Positions 49,154 to 60,684 are shown, counted from the first letter of the stretch. The stretch: 64,000 nucleotides of DNA from Buddleja alternifolia (GCA_019426215.1 CM033394.1:16512195-16576194), one strand, 5' to 3'. Notes: generated by a model from the letters alone, not told the origin. Made by a program: numbers and translations.

Positions 49154-49413
49154 GGGATAATTACACTCACATGCACTCAATGATGGAGAAATTACACAAA
49201 CTTCTCCTTAGTAATTGATAATTACAAACACACCCCCTTAGGGGGTCTATGTGTAAGATTTACAGAGGGTGTAATTGTAAGAATTGTTACACACACAGAA
49301 GGTGCAATTGTAAGAAATCTTTAATATGAGGGGTTGTGTTTGTAATTATCAATTCGCGAGGGAAGGTTTGTGTAATTACCTCATCATTGAGGGGGTGTGA
49401 GTGTAATTATCCC
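49154..49413. mobile_element. MITE-like element with long inverted repeats (260 bp)
   Basis: Left arm 49154-49240 and right arm 49320-49413 are imperfect reverse complements. The outermost 18 bases are a perfect pair (GGGATAATTACACTCACA and its complement), and matching continues through the AATTACACAAAC and GATAATTACAAACAC blocks. There is no coding capacity. The flanks are similar (CTATTTATA left, TTATTTATA right) but not an exact duplication. The superfamily cannot be assigned by eye. It lies about 500 bp upstream of the SMO1 start codon. Confidence 0.75.
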
Positions 49414-49913
49414 TTATTTATACCCGCATTAGTATATTATGAAACAAAGAAAAAAAAAAGTTAAATCAATTACCTAAACTCTCACTAGTCACGTGAAATG
49501 CTACCAACAACACGGAAAAATCTATATTAAACCGAATCTAATAATTTTAGTGTCTATTTCTCTCTCATATAGTAAAATATATTGTGTACAGTCCTCTAAA
49601 TATAATAGTGAGAAAGAAATAGACATAGGGTAGAACCATTAATCTCGATTGGACTTACCCCAACTGCAGTGCCAAATCTCAATTAAAACACGCTCTCCTC
49701 ACTTTGACGCGGACTTGCACTCCACCACGGCACCTCATCAACACGCATCGTTTTGCATATATTCCTCTTTCATTTCCCGCATATTTTATAACGAACTATC
49801 TGACAGCAAACCAAACACCCCACGTACGTATATCACCCACCACAAAACACACACTGATCATTCAATAACCCCCCCAACTCTTCTATACCTATACATACAC
49901 TCCGCAGCCGCCA
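49414..49913 (+). promoter_or_regulatory. SMO1 promoter and 5' untranslated region
   Basis: 500 bases between the MITE-like element and the ATG. A TATA-like TTTTATAA lies at about 49785, and a C-rich, CT-rich leader precedes the start codon (GCCGCCAATG context). No sterol-response or other named element could be assigned. Confidence 0.45.
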
Positions 49914-50994
49914 ATGTTGCCCTACGCCACCGTGGAAGCGGCGGAAGCCGCCCTTGGCAGATCCCTCACGGCGGCGGAGACTCTATGGCTCAACTACTCG
50001 GCCGACAAGTCCGACTACCTCCTCTACTGCCACAACATCATTTTTCTCTTCCTCGTTTTCTCTCTTTTCCCCTTTTACTACATTTCTCTTGAATTCTTCT
50101 TCGGCAAATCTGTTGGCCCTTACAAAATCCAACCAAAAGTTAATCTCTCCTTTTCTGATACCGTCCGCTGCTACAAATCCGTCATGCGCATGTTCTTCCT
50201 CGTTGTGGGCCCCCTCCAGCTCGTGTCCTACCCCTCCATTAAGGTAAAATATTTGTTTTCTTTTGATAATTGAAATGCTGTGTGTTTTTAAGTTTGATGC
50301 AATTAGTTTGGTAATCGAAACATGTGTTGTTCATTGGATGCCCTTTTGATACAATATATAATAGTAATAGTTTCTTTGTTGTGTTTTATTGTTGAATGAA
50401 GATGATAGGGATAAGAACAAGCTTGCCATTGCCTTCATTGTGGGAAATTATTGTCCAATTGGGGGTGTATTTCCTGGTGGAGGACTACACAAATTATTGG
50501 ATCCATAGATTTTTGCACTGCAAGTGGGGTTATGACAAAATCCACAAGGTTCATCATGAGTACACTGCCCCAATTGGGTTTGCGGCGCCGTATGCTCACT
50601 GGGCGGAGATTTTGATACTCGGGATCCCTTCTTTTCTGGGGCCCGCGATGGTCCCGGGCCATATAATTACGTTCTGGCTATGGATTGCATTGAGGCAGGT
50701 TGAGGCCATTGAGACTCACAGTGGGTAATGCACTTAGCATGCTATGATTTGATGCATTTTAGTTAGAACAAGTCTCCTGCCTGCTTTGCTTTGATTGATT
50801 TAAGTGTAATTTCATCTGCTTTGAGCTTTTGCTAATTTGACCAAATGATGGCTTAACAGTAGGTAGTAGTGTATATTCACCCTCTTTTCACTGTTTGCTT
50901 TTGGGATATAAATTGATCCACTGGAAAGTGAATGGGATTCGTGGGATGTGGTTAATAATAGTGGATTAACTTTTGAGCATGACAAGAAGGATTG

Positions 50995-51028
<34 letters not shown>

Positions 51029-54000
51029 CCTTTTTGTTGTGTTACTTTTGCTCGTATTTTTTTGCCCTTACAACTTTGGGTGAATTTGGTTTATATGCAA
51101 AGCCATTTAGTCACCTTTTTACATCTGATAATTTTTATTTATTTTTGGTAAGATTCACATGAGTTCCCCATTTCAGTTCTTTTCTAAATATAATACTGAT
51201 GGTTTAACTATGAGACACATTTTGCAACTCACAAGGCGTATTCATGATTTAGCACATAATTTCATCTTAGGATATCTTCCATCTTTTGTAAGGTGTACGG
51301 GTGAATTGAGAATTTGCTAGTCTTCAAAGTTGTCTAATTAATGGTGATTTATTAGATGTGGAAGTTTTAGATCTTAAAGCAAAGGGGTGTGGTCCAGTGG
51401 TCCACCAGGCATTTGCCGTGAGAACCCACCCGAGTTCGAAACCCAGGAGAAGGGGATTGCGGGGTATTACTTCTACATCCTTCCCTGGGAGCCCCTGCGC
51501 TTATTGAATCCGTCGCCTATGGGTAACCTAGAGCGGATTACCCCCATAGCGGGCTATTGCGCATGGGCAAGTTTGCTCTGCTGGGTGCTGGGTGACTGAT
51601 GGAGAATTACCCTGGGATTTCCAAAAAAAAAAAGAAAAAAGAAAAAAGCTTTAGATCTTTGATTGCCAGTTGGATTATCAATAGTTTATAGATATCAACC
51701 TTTTGTTTCTGGTCCTATTTGATTGATTACCTTTGGCATAAGCTTTTATACTCTGAACCTTGCACACAAAACACAAACTGGATAAAATGCTGCCAAAAAC
51801 GTATTTGCATATAGAACAATTTCATCTTTAATCGAAGATATTAAAGAGTACTAACCAGACCTATAAACAACTTAGATAGTGATTTACATCAAATCACAGC
51901 GACAAATTATTTCATTCTGTTATTAGATTAAATTGCAGGAAATTAGGACTTACATTCAAACAAATGAAAGATAGAAAGTAAAGTAGATATGCAAAAAGGT
52001 TCAGTTCTTGACGTGTTCTGTAAACCTATGCAGTCCTTTTCTATGCCCCAACAACACAAATCATAAAATGTTAGATTGAACTGATTCAAATATGATCTCA
52101 GCTTGGTAAAACATCATAGTTGAGTCAGAGCTTAACATATTACATGTGTATTAATAAGTTGCAAACGAAGTATTTGTACTAACTTTTGTAAAATGCTAGA
52201 GTCATATTTTTAGTATATCTTGTCATATAATGTTCTGTAAATACCAGCTTGGGGGCTTCAATTTGAACCAGGAAAAAAATGTATGTTTGTCCACCATTTC
52301 TGCCGTTGCTTAACATGTTGGATTTCTATAGACGTCCTTCCAGAGACCAGCAACCTAATATTCCTTATTTGTGTGTGTTAAATTTCTGTATGCTATTGAA
52401 AACTATTTCAAATGCATGTACTGCATTTAACCATCAGAATATGCCTCAGGATGCGGGGAAGACATATTTAGAGCTTACACGATAAGAGGTGCCCTAGTTG
52501 GTCTGAAAGAAACAATGGAAAATGTGTGTTTCTGATATTCCTTTAACGGATGTTAGATTGTTGATCAACTCGTATACCCTCTCCTTGTTCCTGTATCAGA
52601 AACTACAGATATGTTTTTATATGTTATAATTTTGGTGAGTTTGGGATACATTTTTATTAATCGTTGTTCTTCATTTTCAAGCTATAATTTATAGTGGTAC
52701 TTATAAGATTTGAAGCCATTTTACATCCCATGAAAAGCTAGGAGTATTCTTAGTATACTGAAAGTTTGAATATTGAAGGCAGATCATTTACTTTATCTCA
52801 TTACAGGATTTTATTTCTTCGAACTGGGATTTAACTGTGTCATCATTGTATGTAGCTGAACATAAAAGGTTCTTAACCAGTACAGATTGTTAAAGAATGT
52901 TGTTAATTATTTAGTCAACGGAACTGGGTATATCAGTTTTGCTTTAGTTAGATATTAATTTTATTTAGAAATGCTTGTATTACAATGAATGGAAGGTTCT
53001 ACTTAGATGACGCCAGGGTTAACGAAATTAATTACCAGATTTATTGTCTCCTTTGGAAATAATTTTAGTGCAGGTTGGCCTACTAAACATAAGATATTCA
53101 CACGAATCTTTTAATATTCAATTATCATCTGATTTATCTGAACTTCTCTAATGATGCGTTTGGATCGGATGATTTCAGAGGCAAAGATTTTAGGATCCCG
53201 TGGTGCAAAGTCATTGAGCTTGTTTCAATAATTCAAGTTATTCGAATACTCTAGTACCTATTTTTTCACTCATCGTGGTGGATGACAAATCAAATAATAT
53301 GGAGTCATTTGAAATCCTTCCTCCAAATCGTTTCTTCAGATCAAAAACTTTCCATCAAAAAGACCTAGGGGTGAAAGTTCGTATTTACTGTTTACTTTTG
53401 TGATCACTTATAGACATATTTCTAGTTAAATGAAATCTAAAAGAACTTGATGTTTCGCTCATTTCTTTAATGCAGGTTCTCAATAAGCTAAGAACTTATT
53501 CTCCTGTGAAAATTTGCCATTTGCCCTAGCAAGATTTCTGATGACTTATTTTACTCAGCATATATGTAGCATATGCTTTATAATTATTAAACCATTACAT
53601 GTGTTTCTTGTGCTGCTTTTGCTCATTAAGGCATCCCCCAAGAAAAATGGTAATTACTGTATCGTCATTGTGAATAATACAGATATGACTTCCCTTGGAC
53701 TCCAACAAAGTATATTCCTTTTTACGGTGGTCCAGATTACCATGATTATCACCATTATGTTGGTGGACAAAGCCAGAGCAATTTTGCATCTGTATTCACC
53801 TATTGTGATTACATTTACGGCACTGACAAGGTGATTGTTTACGTAAATCATGTGTTATTAGAAGGTATTTTTGGAATTCTAACTAAATTTCGTTCTAACC
53901 ACTAGACTTTTTTTTTTTTTCCTTTTCCTGGATAATCTTACAGGGATACCGCTATCAAAAGAAAGTTCTTCAGCAGGTATATATAACTCTAAATCTATCT

Positions 54001-54629
54001 ATATTCTTCGACTTTTATACTTAACTACGTGGAATGGATCAAACCCTATATATCACGAAACATCCAAGATAGGTTCATCCTAGAAATATAATTTTGCATA
54101 GAAAACAAAATATTTTTACCAAGTGGCTTTATGTTGATTATCGACGCTGTTTTGTTGATTAGAATTGTACCCCTTCAAGAAGACAAAAATAAATTCTTTA
54201 TTTTGGAAGGTGCAATAAATATTCCAGCTCATATGAGAGTGCAATTCAGAAACTTGAAGGGCGAGAAAATTCAAATATTTTTACCAAGTGACTTTATGTT
54301 GATTATCGACGCTGTTTTGCTGATTAGAATTGTACCCCTTCAAGAAGACGAAAATAAGTTCTTTATTTCGGAAGGTGCAATAAATATTCCAGCTCATATG
54401 AGAGTGCAACTCAGAAACTTGAAGGGCGAGAAAATTCAAATACTATCGTGGCTCCATTTCTGCATTGAAGTAATAGTTCTTCTTAAGTTTTGCGGTGTGC
54501 ACTATACACCTTGTTTTTCTAATAGAAGTTATTGTTGATCTGGTCCAGTTGCGTGATGGTCTGGAAAGCAATGGCGAAGAGAATGGTGCTTTTGACGACA
54601 TGTCTGCACAATGTCGCAAAAATGACTGA
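49914..54629 (+). CDS. SMO1: Methylsterol (sterol C-4) monooxygenase, SMO1 type
   Basis: Five exons by splice-site and frame analysis: 49914-50243, 50402-50724, 53683-53830, 53944-53976, 54549-54629. All introns are GT-AG and the joined frame is 304 residues, the usual SMO1 length. The enzyme is an ER membrane di-iron oxidase that removes a C-4 methyl of 4,4-dimethylsterols in phytosterol synthesis. The fatty acid hydroxylase-type His clusters are all present: HRFLH (145-149), HKVHH (158-162), HDYHH (238-242). Hydrophobic spans lie near residues 40-62, 90-108 and 124-140, and 185-205. The wording VEDYTNYWIHRFLH and GGQSQSNFASVFTYCDYIYGTDKGYR is typical of SMO1 rather than SMO2. It is the only host gene seen, between two retrotransposon blocks. 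Exon 5 (LRDGLESNGEENG to RKND) is the least conserved part and is placed by frame and splice site only. Confidence 0.93.
50996..51027. repeat. (TC)n microsatellite in SMO1 intron 2
   Basis: About sixteen TC units followed by a short C/T run. Confidence 0.9.
51376..51649 (+). mobile_element. tRNA-derived SINE in SMO1 intron 2
   Basis: It starts GGGGTGTGGTCCAGTGG with an A-box (TGGTCCAGTGG at about 51388) and a B-box (GAGTTCGAAACC at about 51433), the internal pol III promoter, then a tRNA-unrelated body and an A-rich tail with G interruptions (51622-51648). It is flanked by a 10-bp target duplication TTTAGATCTT at 51366-51375 and 51650-51659. It is inserted in the sense direction of the gene. 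The short open frame inside it is not a gene. Confidence 0.92.
54111..54440 (+). repeat. 165-bp tandem duplication in SMO1 intron 4
   Basis: Two units, 54111-54275 and 54276-54440, differ at about six positions, all transitions. The period is 55 codons, so a frame stays open through both (54131-54538, beginning MLIIDAVLLIRIVPLQED). It lies wholly between exons 4 and 5. No family recognised; probably a non-coding duplication. Confidence 0.9.
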
Positions 54630-55024
54630 GTTTGGGATGTTGAAGAGTTTGGCTCTTATGCTTCTTAATGGCGACAACTAGTTGAAGTGTTAGGTTTCAA
54701 GTCCCCCCACCACTTCCTGGTGTTTGTTATCATCAGTGCTAAAATGTAGGTACACAGGTGTTCATGGTACTGCTGGTGTGTGATCTTATCTAGTCTTGGA
54801 GACGATCCATTACTATTAATGTATCTTATCAAACAAAAATATCAAAATTGACCTGCTTTTGGGATTAAAAAAAAATAGCATGCTGCTTCAATTATGAAAA
54901 TGTAATCATTATTGCACCTGCTAATTTTAGCTGATCTATCAGAGGACTGATTTCTTTCATTAATATATGGAAAATAGTAGAATAACTAATTAGCATCGAC
55001 TGGGTTGGTCGCATTATTTGTTAG
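54630..55024 (+). other. SMO1 3' region and intergenic sequence up to element F
   Basis: It contains the 3' untranslated region of SMO1. No clear AATAAA was assigned. It ends at 55024 with GTTAG, a candidate target duplication of element F whose partner would be outside the window. Confidence 0.5.
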
Positions 55025-55830
55025 TGTAAACAACAAATTTTAAGTCTGCAATTTAACAAACAAGAAATGTTGTACAAAATATATTTAATTAAATCAAACG
55101 ATTTAATGAGTACAAATCTCTAATTATTTATCCTCTGATTCTTCACTTCAAGAACTTTGATTTGAATATTGGAGCAGAAATCGTTTCTTTGATCTTCTCC
55201 AATGTGGATTTGAATGTTTATAACGTTGATGCGAGAGCTCGATAGCTTAATCTCAGATCAAACGATGTAAATGATTTGGGAAAGTTGAAAGCTTCAAGGT
55301 TGACTCGTCGCTTTGATCTTCCTTTAACTTGATTTGAACTTCTATAACGTTTATTCGAGGGTTTAGCACCTTAATCTCGAATTGAATGTTATAATTTGAT
55401 GAATTTTGCCAAGAACGCCTTGAAGTTTGCCTTGAATGTCTTCTTGAATTTGAAGAACTTGTAGAAAGAATTTGGGAACTTCTCTTGTCTTCTCTTGCTC
55501 AAATACACTTGTGAATTGGTGAATTGGTCCATGAATCCGTGAATTTGAACCCCTATTTATAGTTGTAGGGGTGGAAAACTTTTCCAAAATCACCATTATT
55601 TAATTAGCAATTACTACCATATTTAAGTGGTTGATTTGATTTAGTTATGGTTAAATTGCCACATGGCACCTCATAATTGGCCAATGCAAGAAGTATTTAA
55701 ATATCAATTATTCAATTATCTAATTTAAGGATAAAATTTTATTAAATCCTTAAATATAAATAAATGAGTTTATTTGATATTAATTTACACGTGTCGCCAT
55801 TTAATTGGCTACAAATTTTATTTGTCTACA
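55025..55830 (-). repeat. Element F 3' LTR (806 bp)
   Basis: On the minus strand it starts TGTAGACAAATAAAATTTG after a purine tract and ends TTTGTTGTTTACA, so both ends show TGTA...TACA. The partner LTR is outside the window, so the left border rests on the terminal inverted bases only. Confidence 0.7.
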
Positions 55831-55845
55831 AATGCCCCCTCGAGA
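55831..55845 (-). promoter_or_regulatory. Element F polypurine tract
   Basis: The minus strand reads CTCGAGGGGGCATT just before the LTR. Confidence 0.75.
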
Positions 55846-56340
55846 CTTGTCCATGAATGATGTTTGGAAGCGTGTCTTGAGTGGATAAGTCGCGACATTT
55901 TTTTTTTTTTTTACAATTGGATTTCCCAAAATGTACATAAATTTTAAACTTGAGCAAGTGAACCAAAAACTTGGATATATTTGGTACATGATTGGTTCTC
56001 GGATCGCTCAATTTGAGCAAGTGAACCAAAATCCCATTTTATCTCCTACATTGTTTATATAAAAGCCCATTAGAGAAAAATGTCAAGGACCAAATTGAAA
56101 ATCCAATCTTATTGTCAAATTCTTGGTACATGTGTGTGGACTATTAAAGATGGATTGCCCATTAAAAGGGTGATCCATATGCTAATCCCAAGTTTAGCCC
56201 GAAACGAACCTTGCCAATTAATAAAGAAAATCCCAAGTTTTTTTTACAATGCATCCCTTGATTTGAGGAGAATCTTGCTTGCTTTAGTTCAAACAAAAAC
56301 TTCTTCCTTTAATTATATAGTACTTGGAGCATATTAGTTA
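55846..56340 (-). other. Element F 3' untranslated region, unique part
   Basis: No gene. A short direct repeat, TTGAGCAAGTGAACCAAAA, occurs at about 55951 and again at about 56013. Confidence 0.6.
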
Positions 56341-57215
56341 GCTTTAAATTTCACTTTGTATAACTTTTAAATTTATTAAGAAAAAAGAATTTTCCCCATA
56401 TCCTCACCTCTTCTTATCTTATTTCTCATCTCTCCTTTCATAACACACTATAAAATTGGAGTTTGAAGAGAATTATGCTTGCTTTAGTTAAAAAAAATTA
56501 AAACTTTCCCTTTATTTAGTAGTGCTTTGCTTTAAATTTCACTTTGTATGATATTTTGAATTTATTAAGAAAAAGAATTTTCCCCATTTCCTCACCTTTT
56601 CTTATCTTATTTCTCATCTCTCCTTTCATAACACACTATAAAATTGGAGTTTGAAGAGAATTTTGCTTGCTTTAGTTAAAAAAAATTAAAACTTTCCCTT
56701 TATTTATGTAGTGCTTTGCTTTAAATTTCACTTTGTATGATCTTTTGAATTTATTAAGAAAAAGAATTTTCCCCATTTCCTCATCTTTTCTTATCTTATT
56801 TCTCATCTTTCTTTTCATAACACACTATAAAATTGGAGTTTGAAGAGAATTTTGCTTGCTTTAGTTAAAAAAAAATTAAAATTTTCCCTTTATTTATGTA
56901 GTGCTTTGCTTTAAATTTCACTTTGTATGATCTTTTGAATTTATTAAGAAAAAGAATTTTCCCCATTTCCTCATCTTTTCTTATCTTATTTCTCATCTTT
57001 CTTTTCATAACACACTATAAAATTGGAGTTTGAAGAGAATTTTGCTTGTTTTAGTTAAAAAAAATTAAAATTTTCCCTTTATTTATGTAGTGCTTTGCTT
57101 TAAATTTCACTTTGTATGATCTTTTGAATTTATTAAGAAAAAGAATTTTCCCCATTTCCTCATCTTTTCTTATCTTATTTCTCATCTTTCTTTTCATAAC
57201 ACACTATAAAATGGG
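56341..57215 (+). repeat. Tandem array in element F, about five units of 189 bp
   Basis: Units begin with TTTAAATTTCACTTTGTAT at about 56341, 56530, 56719, 56909 and 57098. Each carries a run TTTTCCCCAT, CT-rich sequence and the block ACACTATAAAAT. The last unit is cut short. Tandem arrays in the 3' untranslated region are known for Tat-type elements. This one lies directly upstream of the antisense gene. Confidence 0.92.
57205..57210 (+). promoter_or_regulatory. Candidate TATA box of the antisense gene
   Basis: TATAAA in the last array unit, followed about 30 bases on by a leader-like A/C-rich then CT-rich stretch (57233-57285). It sits 300 bases before the start codon; a 5' untranslated intron ending at TTGGCAG (57497-57503) is possible. 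Confidence 0.4.
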
Positions 57216-57511
57216 GCTTTGAGTTCTAGTTAGAAACACACACAAACAACTTATGTTCTTCTCCCTCTTCCTTTTCTTTCAACTTGATAAGCTATGTGTA
57301 TATCATATTTTGATTTCTCATTTCCTAGGATTTCACATATAACATTGCAAATTTTTTTTTTAATTTTTTTTTCTTTGCAAAAGTGCGAACCTTTTGCACA
57401 GTTGTGCACTGCTTGCTGAATTTATTTTTTTTATTTTTTTTATTTATTATTATTTTTTTTTTGCAAACTTTCAATAATACCTTGTTTCGTTGTACATTGG
57501 CAGGTAATACA

Positions 57512-60372
57512 ATGATTTTTTTCAAAGACACTTCGTCCCCTTCCGGAGATCAATATTTGACAATTCTTGACAACGAGAACCAACCTATGGAGGAAGGTGT
57601 TCATCTATCGGTCCATATTTCTCTTGTCGGTCGAAAGGCAAAACGGTGGCCAAGTTTGACAAACTCATTGTCCATGGTGGAATGGTGTGAAGAAATTAAT
57701 TTGAACAAAACAACTAAGGCATGGAGTCTGCGATCTTCTCACCACCAACCGTCGAATGAGCCACTTATTTTGCCAACACTGGGGCGTAACATCATTGACG
57801 GCAAGGCGAAGTGGATTGGAGACGACATCAAATTCCTTGGTGAATTTCACTACATCAAAGGCTATTGGGAGTGGACAGAGGACATCCTTAGCCGGTGCAA
57901 AGATAAGTTACTGTCTGCCAGGATTTACGATGCAGTGTATGCCTCGATGTATACTTATGATCGAAGCACGAACATCGTGAAAGCCTTCTCCGAGGCTTGG
58001 TGTCCCACTACGAATACATTATTGACTTCCATTGGCGAGTTTTCGATATCTCTGTGGGATTTATACGCTCTCGCAGGTCTTCCCATGACTGGACTCTTCT
58101 ACGACGAAGTCATCCCTAATGCTACGGAGCTCACCGGTATTGACGAAAAAGGGCACATATTTCTCCCTCGCTCATGTGAATACTTATTCCGCGCTTACCA
58201 TTTACTTCTAGGAGGCTCCAAGGTGAATCAATATTCCCAAGTGTCTGTTGACCAATGGGTGAGGTTTTGGTCCAAGAAGAAGGTGAAATATAGCCAAACT
58301 CCTATTCGTAAGGAGAAGAAGTCCACTCGCCTAGCGTCTACTCACAACCCCCTTGGAGATTTAGGTGTTCACGAGAAGTGGTCGATTACGGAGGAGGCGA
58401 TATTTTCCAAACTCGGCATTAGGGAAACTTTGAAGGAAGAGACTTACTTGGCGGCTCACTTGGCTTGTTGGCTCTGTACCTTTGTTCTTCCTGGGAGAGA
58501 TGTTAACACTATACGGCCAAGTACTTTCAAGATGGCTGCAATTATGGCTAGTGGTCGACAAGTTAGCTTGACGATCCCTGTTTTGGCAAGCATTTACAAA
58601 GGTTTGAATGAAGTTTCGACTTCTATGAGACCAACTAAAGCGAATACTTCGTTCCCTATCCATTTCGTATATGCTTGGTTGGCTTATTACTTCAAGACTC
58701 ACTACCCAGTTGGGCGTGAATTGCGTGGTCCTAAGATGGTGAAATTCTCTGGCGAAGGGGGTGCAAGATACTTTGATCCAACAGAGGCCCGACGACGCAT
58801 CCATAAGGGAGAGACTGCTGCTTGGACTTGCCTAATGACCACGACGAGCAAGGATCTCATGTTTATTGATGATGGCGAATATGGGGAGTCTAAGGCGAAT
58901 CTTTTCATGTCCATTCGCTCGCACTATCTGTCTTTGAGACAGGGTGAAAAGTCCATTGTTGAGCCTTATAGTCCACATAGATTTGGACGCCAATTTGGCT
59001 ACTATCAGGAGGTTCCTGGTGTTATCAAGTATGATGTCCGAACAGTTACATCAGATGAGGTTCTTCGTTATTGGCGCTTGTGTACTTTTACCAAGTCCCT
59101 TTCTAAGGCGATGCTTCTTTCTATTCCCCCAAATGCTAAGAAGCTCTTTTCAAAGAATTATAAAGAATGGTGGGCAAAGACTCATGGCACATATCTTGAG
59201 GAGAACATATCGTTCTTGAATGGTTTAAAGCAAACCCCACTTAAAGACAAAAAACACATTGAAGGAGATTGCATGCTTAAAGACATTACTCCTAATCCTC
59301 TACATCCTCGTCTGCCATCCCTTATTATTGAATGTAGTGTACCAGCTACTGAAGCTTTTGAGGGGAGTAAAAAGAGAAGTTCTTCATGCGGCTTGGAGGA
59401 TAGTCGTAGTAGCAACGCGGACCAACACTGGAAGAGACAAAAGAAAGATCTAAATCCACTGCGACATACCGATGCCGATGTTCTGAGTAATCTATCATTA
59501 TTGGATTTTTCCAAACAGGTTTTCTTCCCCTTTCTTTTCTTGATTTATTACTCTTCCATTTGAAATTCTTCCGAAACTTTCTCTAATGTAGCCTTTTTTT
59601 TTAATTTCAGTTACATAAAGAAATTTTAGATGTGAATGCTGCTGAGGAATCTCAAGATGAATCCGATTCACCGGATGTAGCTCCCATAGCATGTAAGAAA
59701 AGTCAAGAAAAGACATCCAAACCTGCTAGTGTTGAACAGAGACCACCTTCTCCTGAGGCTTCAGTATTTGTGGGGATGAAATATGTACTTGAGCAGCAAC
59801 GCATTCATGTTCAGAGCTTATGGCGTATTATTCGGGATAAGATCACAAAAGCAAAAGTTGATGACATCTCATCTTTGAAGGACGAAGTTCAAGTTGTTTA
59901 TGACTCAATGAAGGTCTTCAAAGATATAGATGTTTCTCACATTGACGGACTATTGCAATCATTGTTTTATAAGGCAGCTGCCTATGATGCCGCGAGATCC
60001 TCATCTTCAGAAAGGCTATCCAAGGAGCTTCTTGATCAACAGCTTGGGGATACCAAGGACCGTCTAGGTAAAGCCAAGACTAGAGCAAGCAAAGAGGTTG
60101 ATCACATCAAATCTACCAAGGAGGAATTGGCATGCGTTGAGAAAGAGCTTAAAGATTTGAAGCGTCGCAAGAAGAAATTATCTTCGTCCTTAAAGAGCCA
60201 GGAAGAACTTCTTAAAAGTGCCGAGGTTGATATTCATGGTATTGAGGATGAGATTGTTGCTCTTAAGAAGACTGCCCCCTTGAGTGATGAAGCAGCGAAG
60301 ATTTTGAGTACTTCGATGACGCACCTGGCATCTGTCCAAGAGGAGTTGAAGAACATAGATATTTTTTCTTGA
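57512..60372 (+). CDS. Plant mobile domain protein, two-exon antisense gene of element F
   Basis: Exon 1 is 57512-59518 and exon 2 is 59611-60372. The 92-bp intron (GTTTTC...TTTCAG, with a CTAAT branch-like site and a T-rich tract) joins the two open frames in phase, giving 952 bases more or less of exon 2-type coding and 922 residues in total. I chose ATG 57512 (MIFFKDTSS) because the 43 upstream in-frame residues come from a T-rich, probably untranslated stretch after a splice-acceptor-like TTGGCAG. Residues about 120-520 show the plant mobile domain (aminotransferase-like family of MAIN/MAIL1 and of transposon proteins), with the hallmark TNTLLTSIGEFSISLWDLYA then LAGLPMTG at about 167-194. 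A basic patch (KRSSS...KRQKKDL) ends exon 1, and exon 2 encodes a long charged coiled coil. There are no stops in either exon, whereas the sense pol has two. Function is unknown. Confidence 0.82.
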
Positions 60373-60684
60373 CCTTTTTTTTTTTTTTTTTTGTACGACT
60401 AATTTTTAATAAATAACATCACTTTATGTGGGAAACATGATTGTTTTATTTTTTTATGACTGAACTTAGAGGGAATCTAAGCTGCCTACGTACCCTAATA
60501 AAAGGGATCATTTGGGAAACATGATTGTTTTATTTTTTATGACTGAACTTAGAGGGAATCTAAGCTGCCTACGTACCCTAATAAAAGGGATCAAGTCATA
60601 ACGTAGTTCAATAATTTTTATTTTTTTTTGATTTTTTTTTATGTTTTTTTTTTGATTTTTTTTTTGAAAGGTTAGGGTACAAAC
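60373..60684. other. Convergent 3' region between the antisense gene and pol, with an 84-bp duplication
   Basis: AATAAA at about 60408 could end the antisense transcript. Two nearly identical copies follow at 60429-60510 and 60513-60593, each containing GCTGCCTACGTACCCTAATA. The reverse complement of that block resembles the GTACGTAGGCAGC box often seen after integrase in plant Gypsy elements. T runs flank it. Confidence 0.6.

Noticed and set aside
49649..50092. A 147-codon open frame overlapping the SMO1 start
   Set aside because: It is out of frame with exon 1 of SMO1, whose protein is clearly recognisable, and it covers the promoter and 5' leader.
51387..51599. A 70-codon open frame and a possible tRNA gene
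   Set aside because: Both lie inside the SINE; the tRNA-like boxes are its pol III promoter, there is no cloverleaf, and the frame is chance.
53150..53370. Possible second MITE in SMO1 intron 2 (TGCGTTTGGAT left, CCTCCAAATC right)
   Set aside because: The ends are only loosely complementary and no duplication was found.
56341..57215. CRISPR-like or satellite reading of the repeat array
   Set aside because: The units are contiguous with no spacers and lie inside a plant Gypsy element.
57383..57511. 43 extra N-terminal residues on the plant-mobile-domain protein
   Set aside because: They come from a T-rich stretch that ends in a splice-acceptor-like TTGGCAG; translation from 57512 is more likely.
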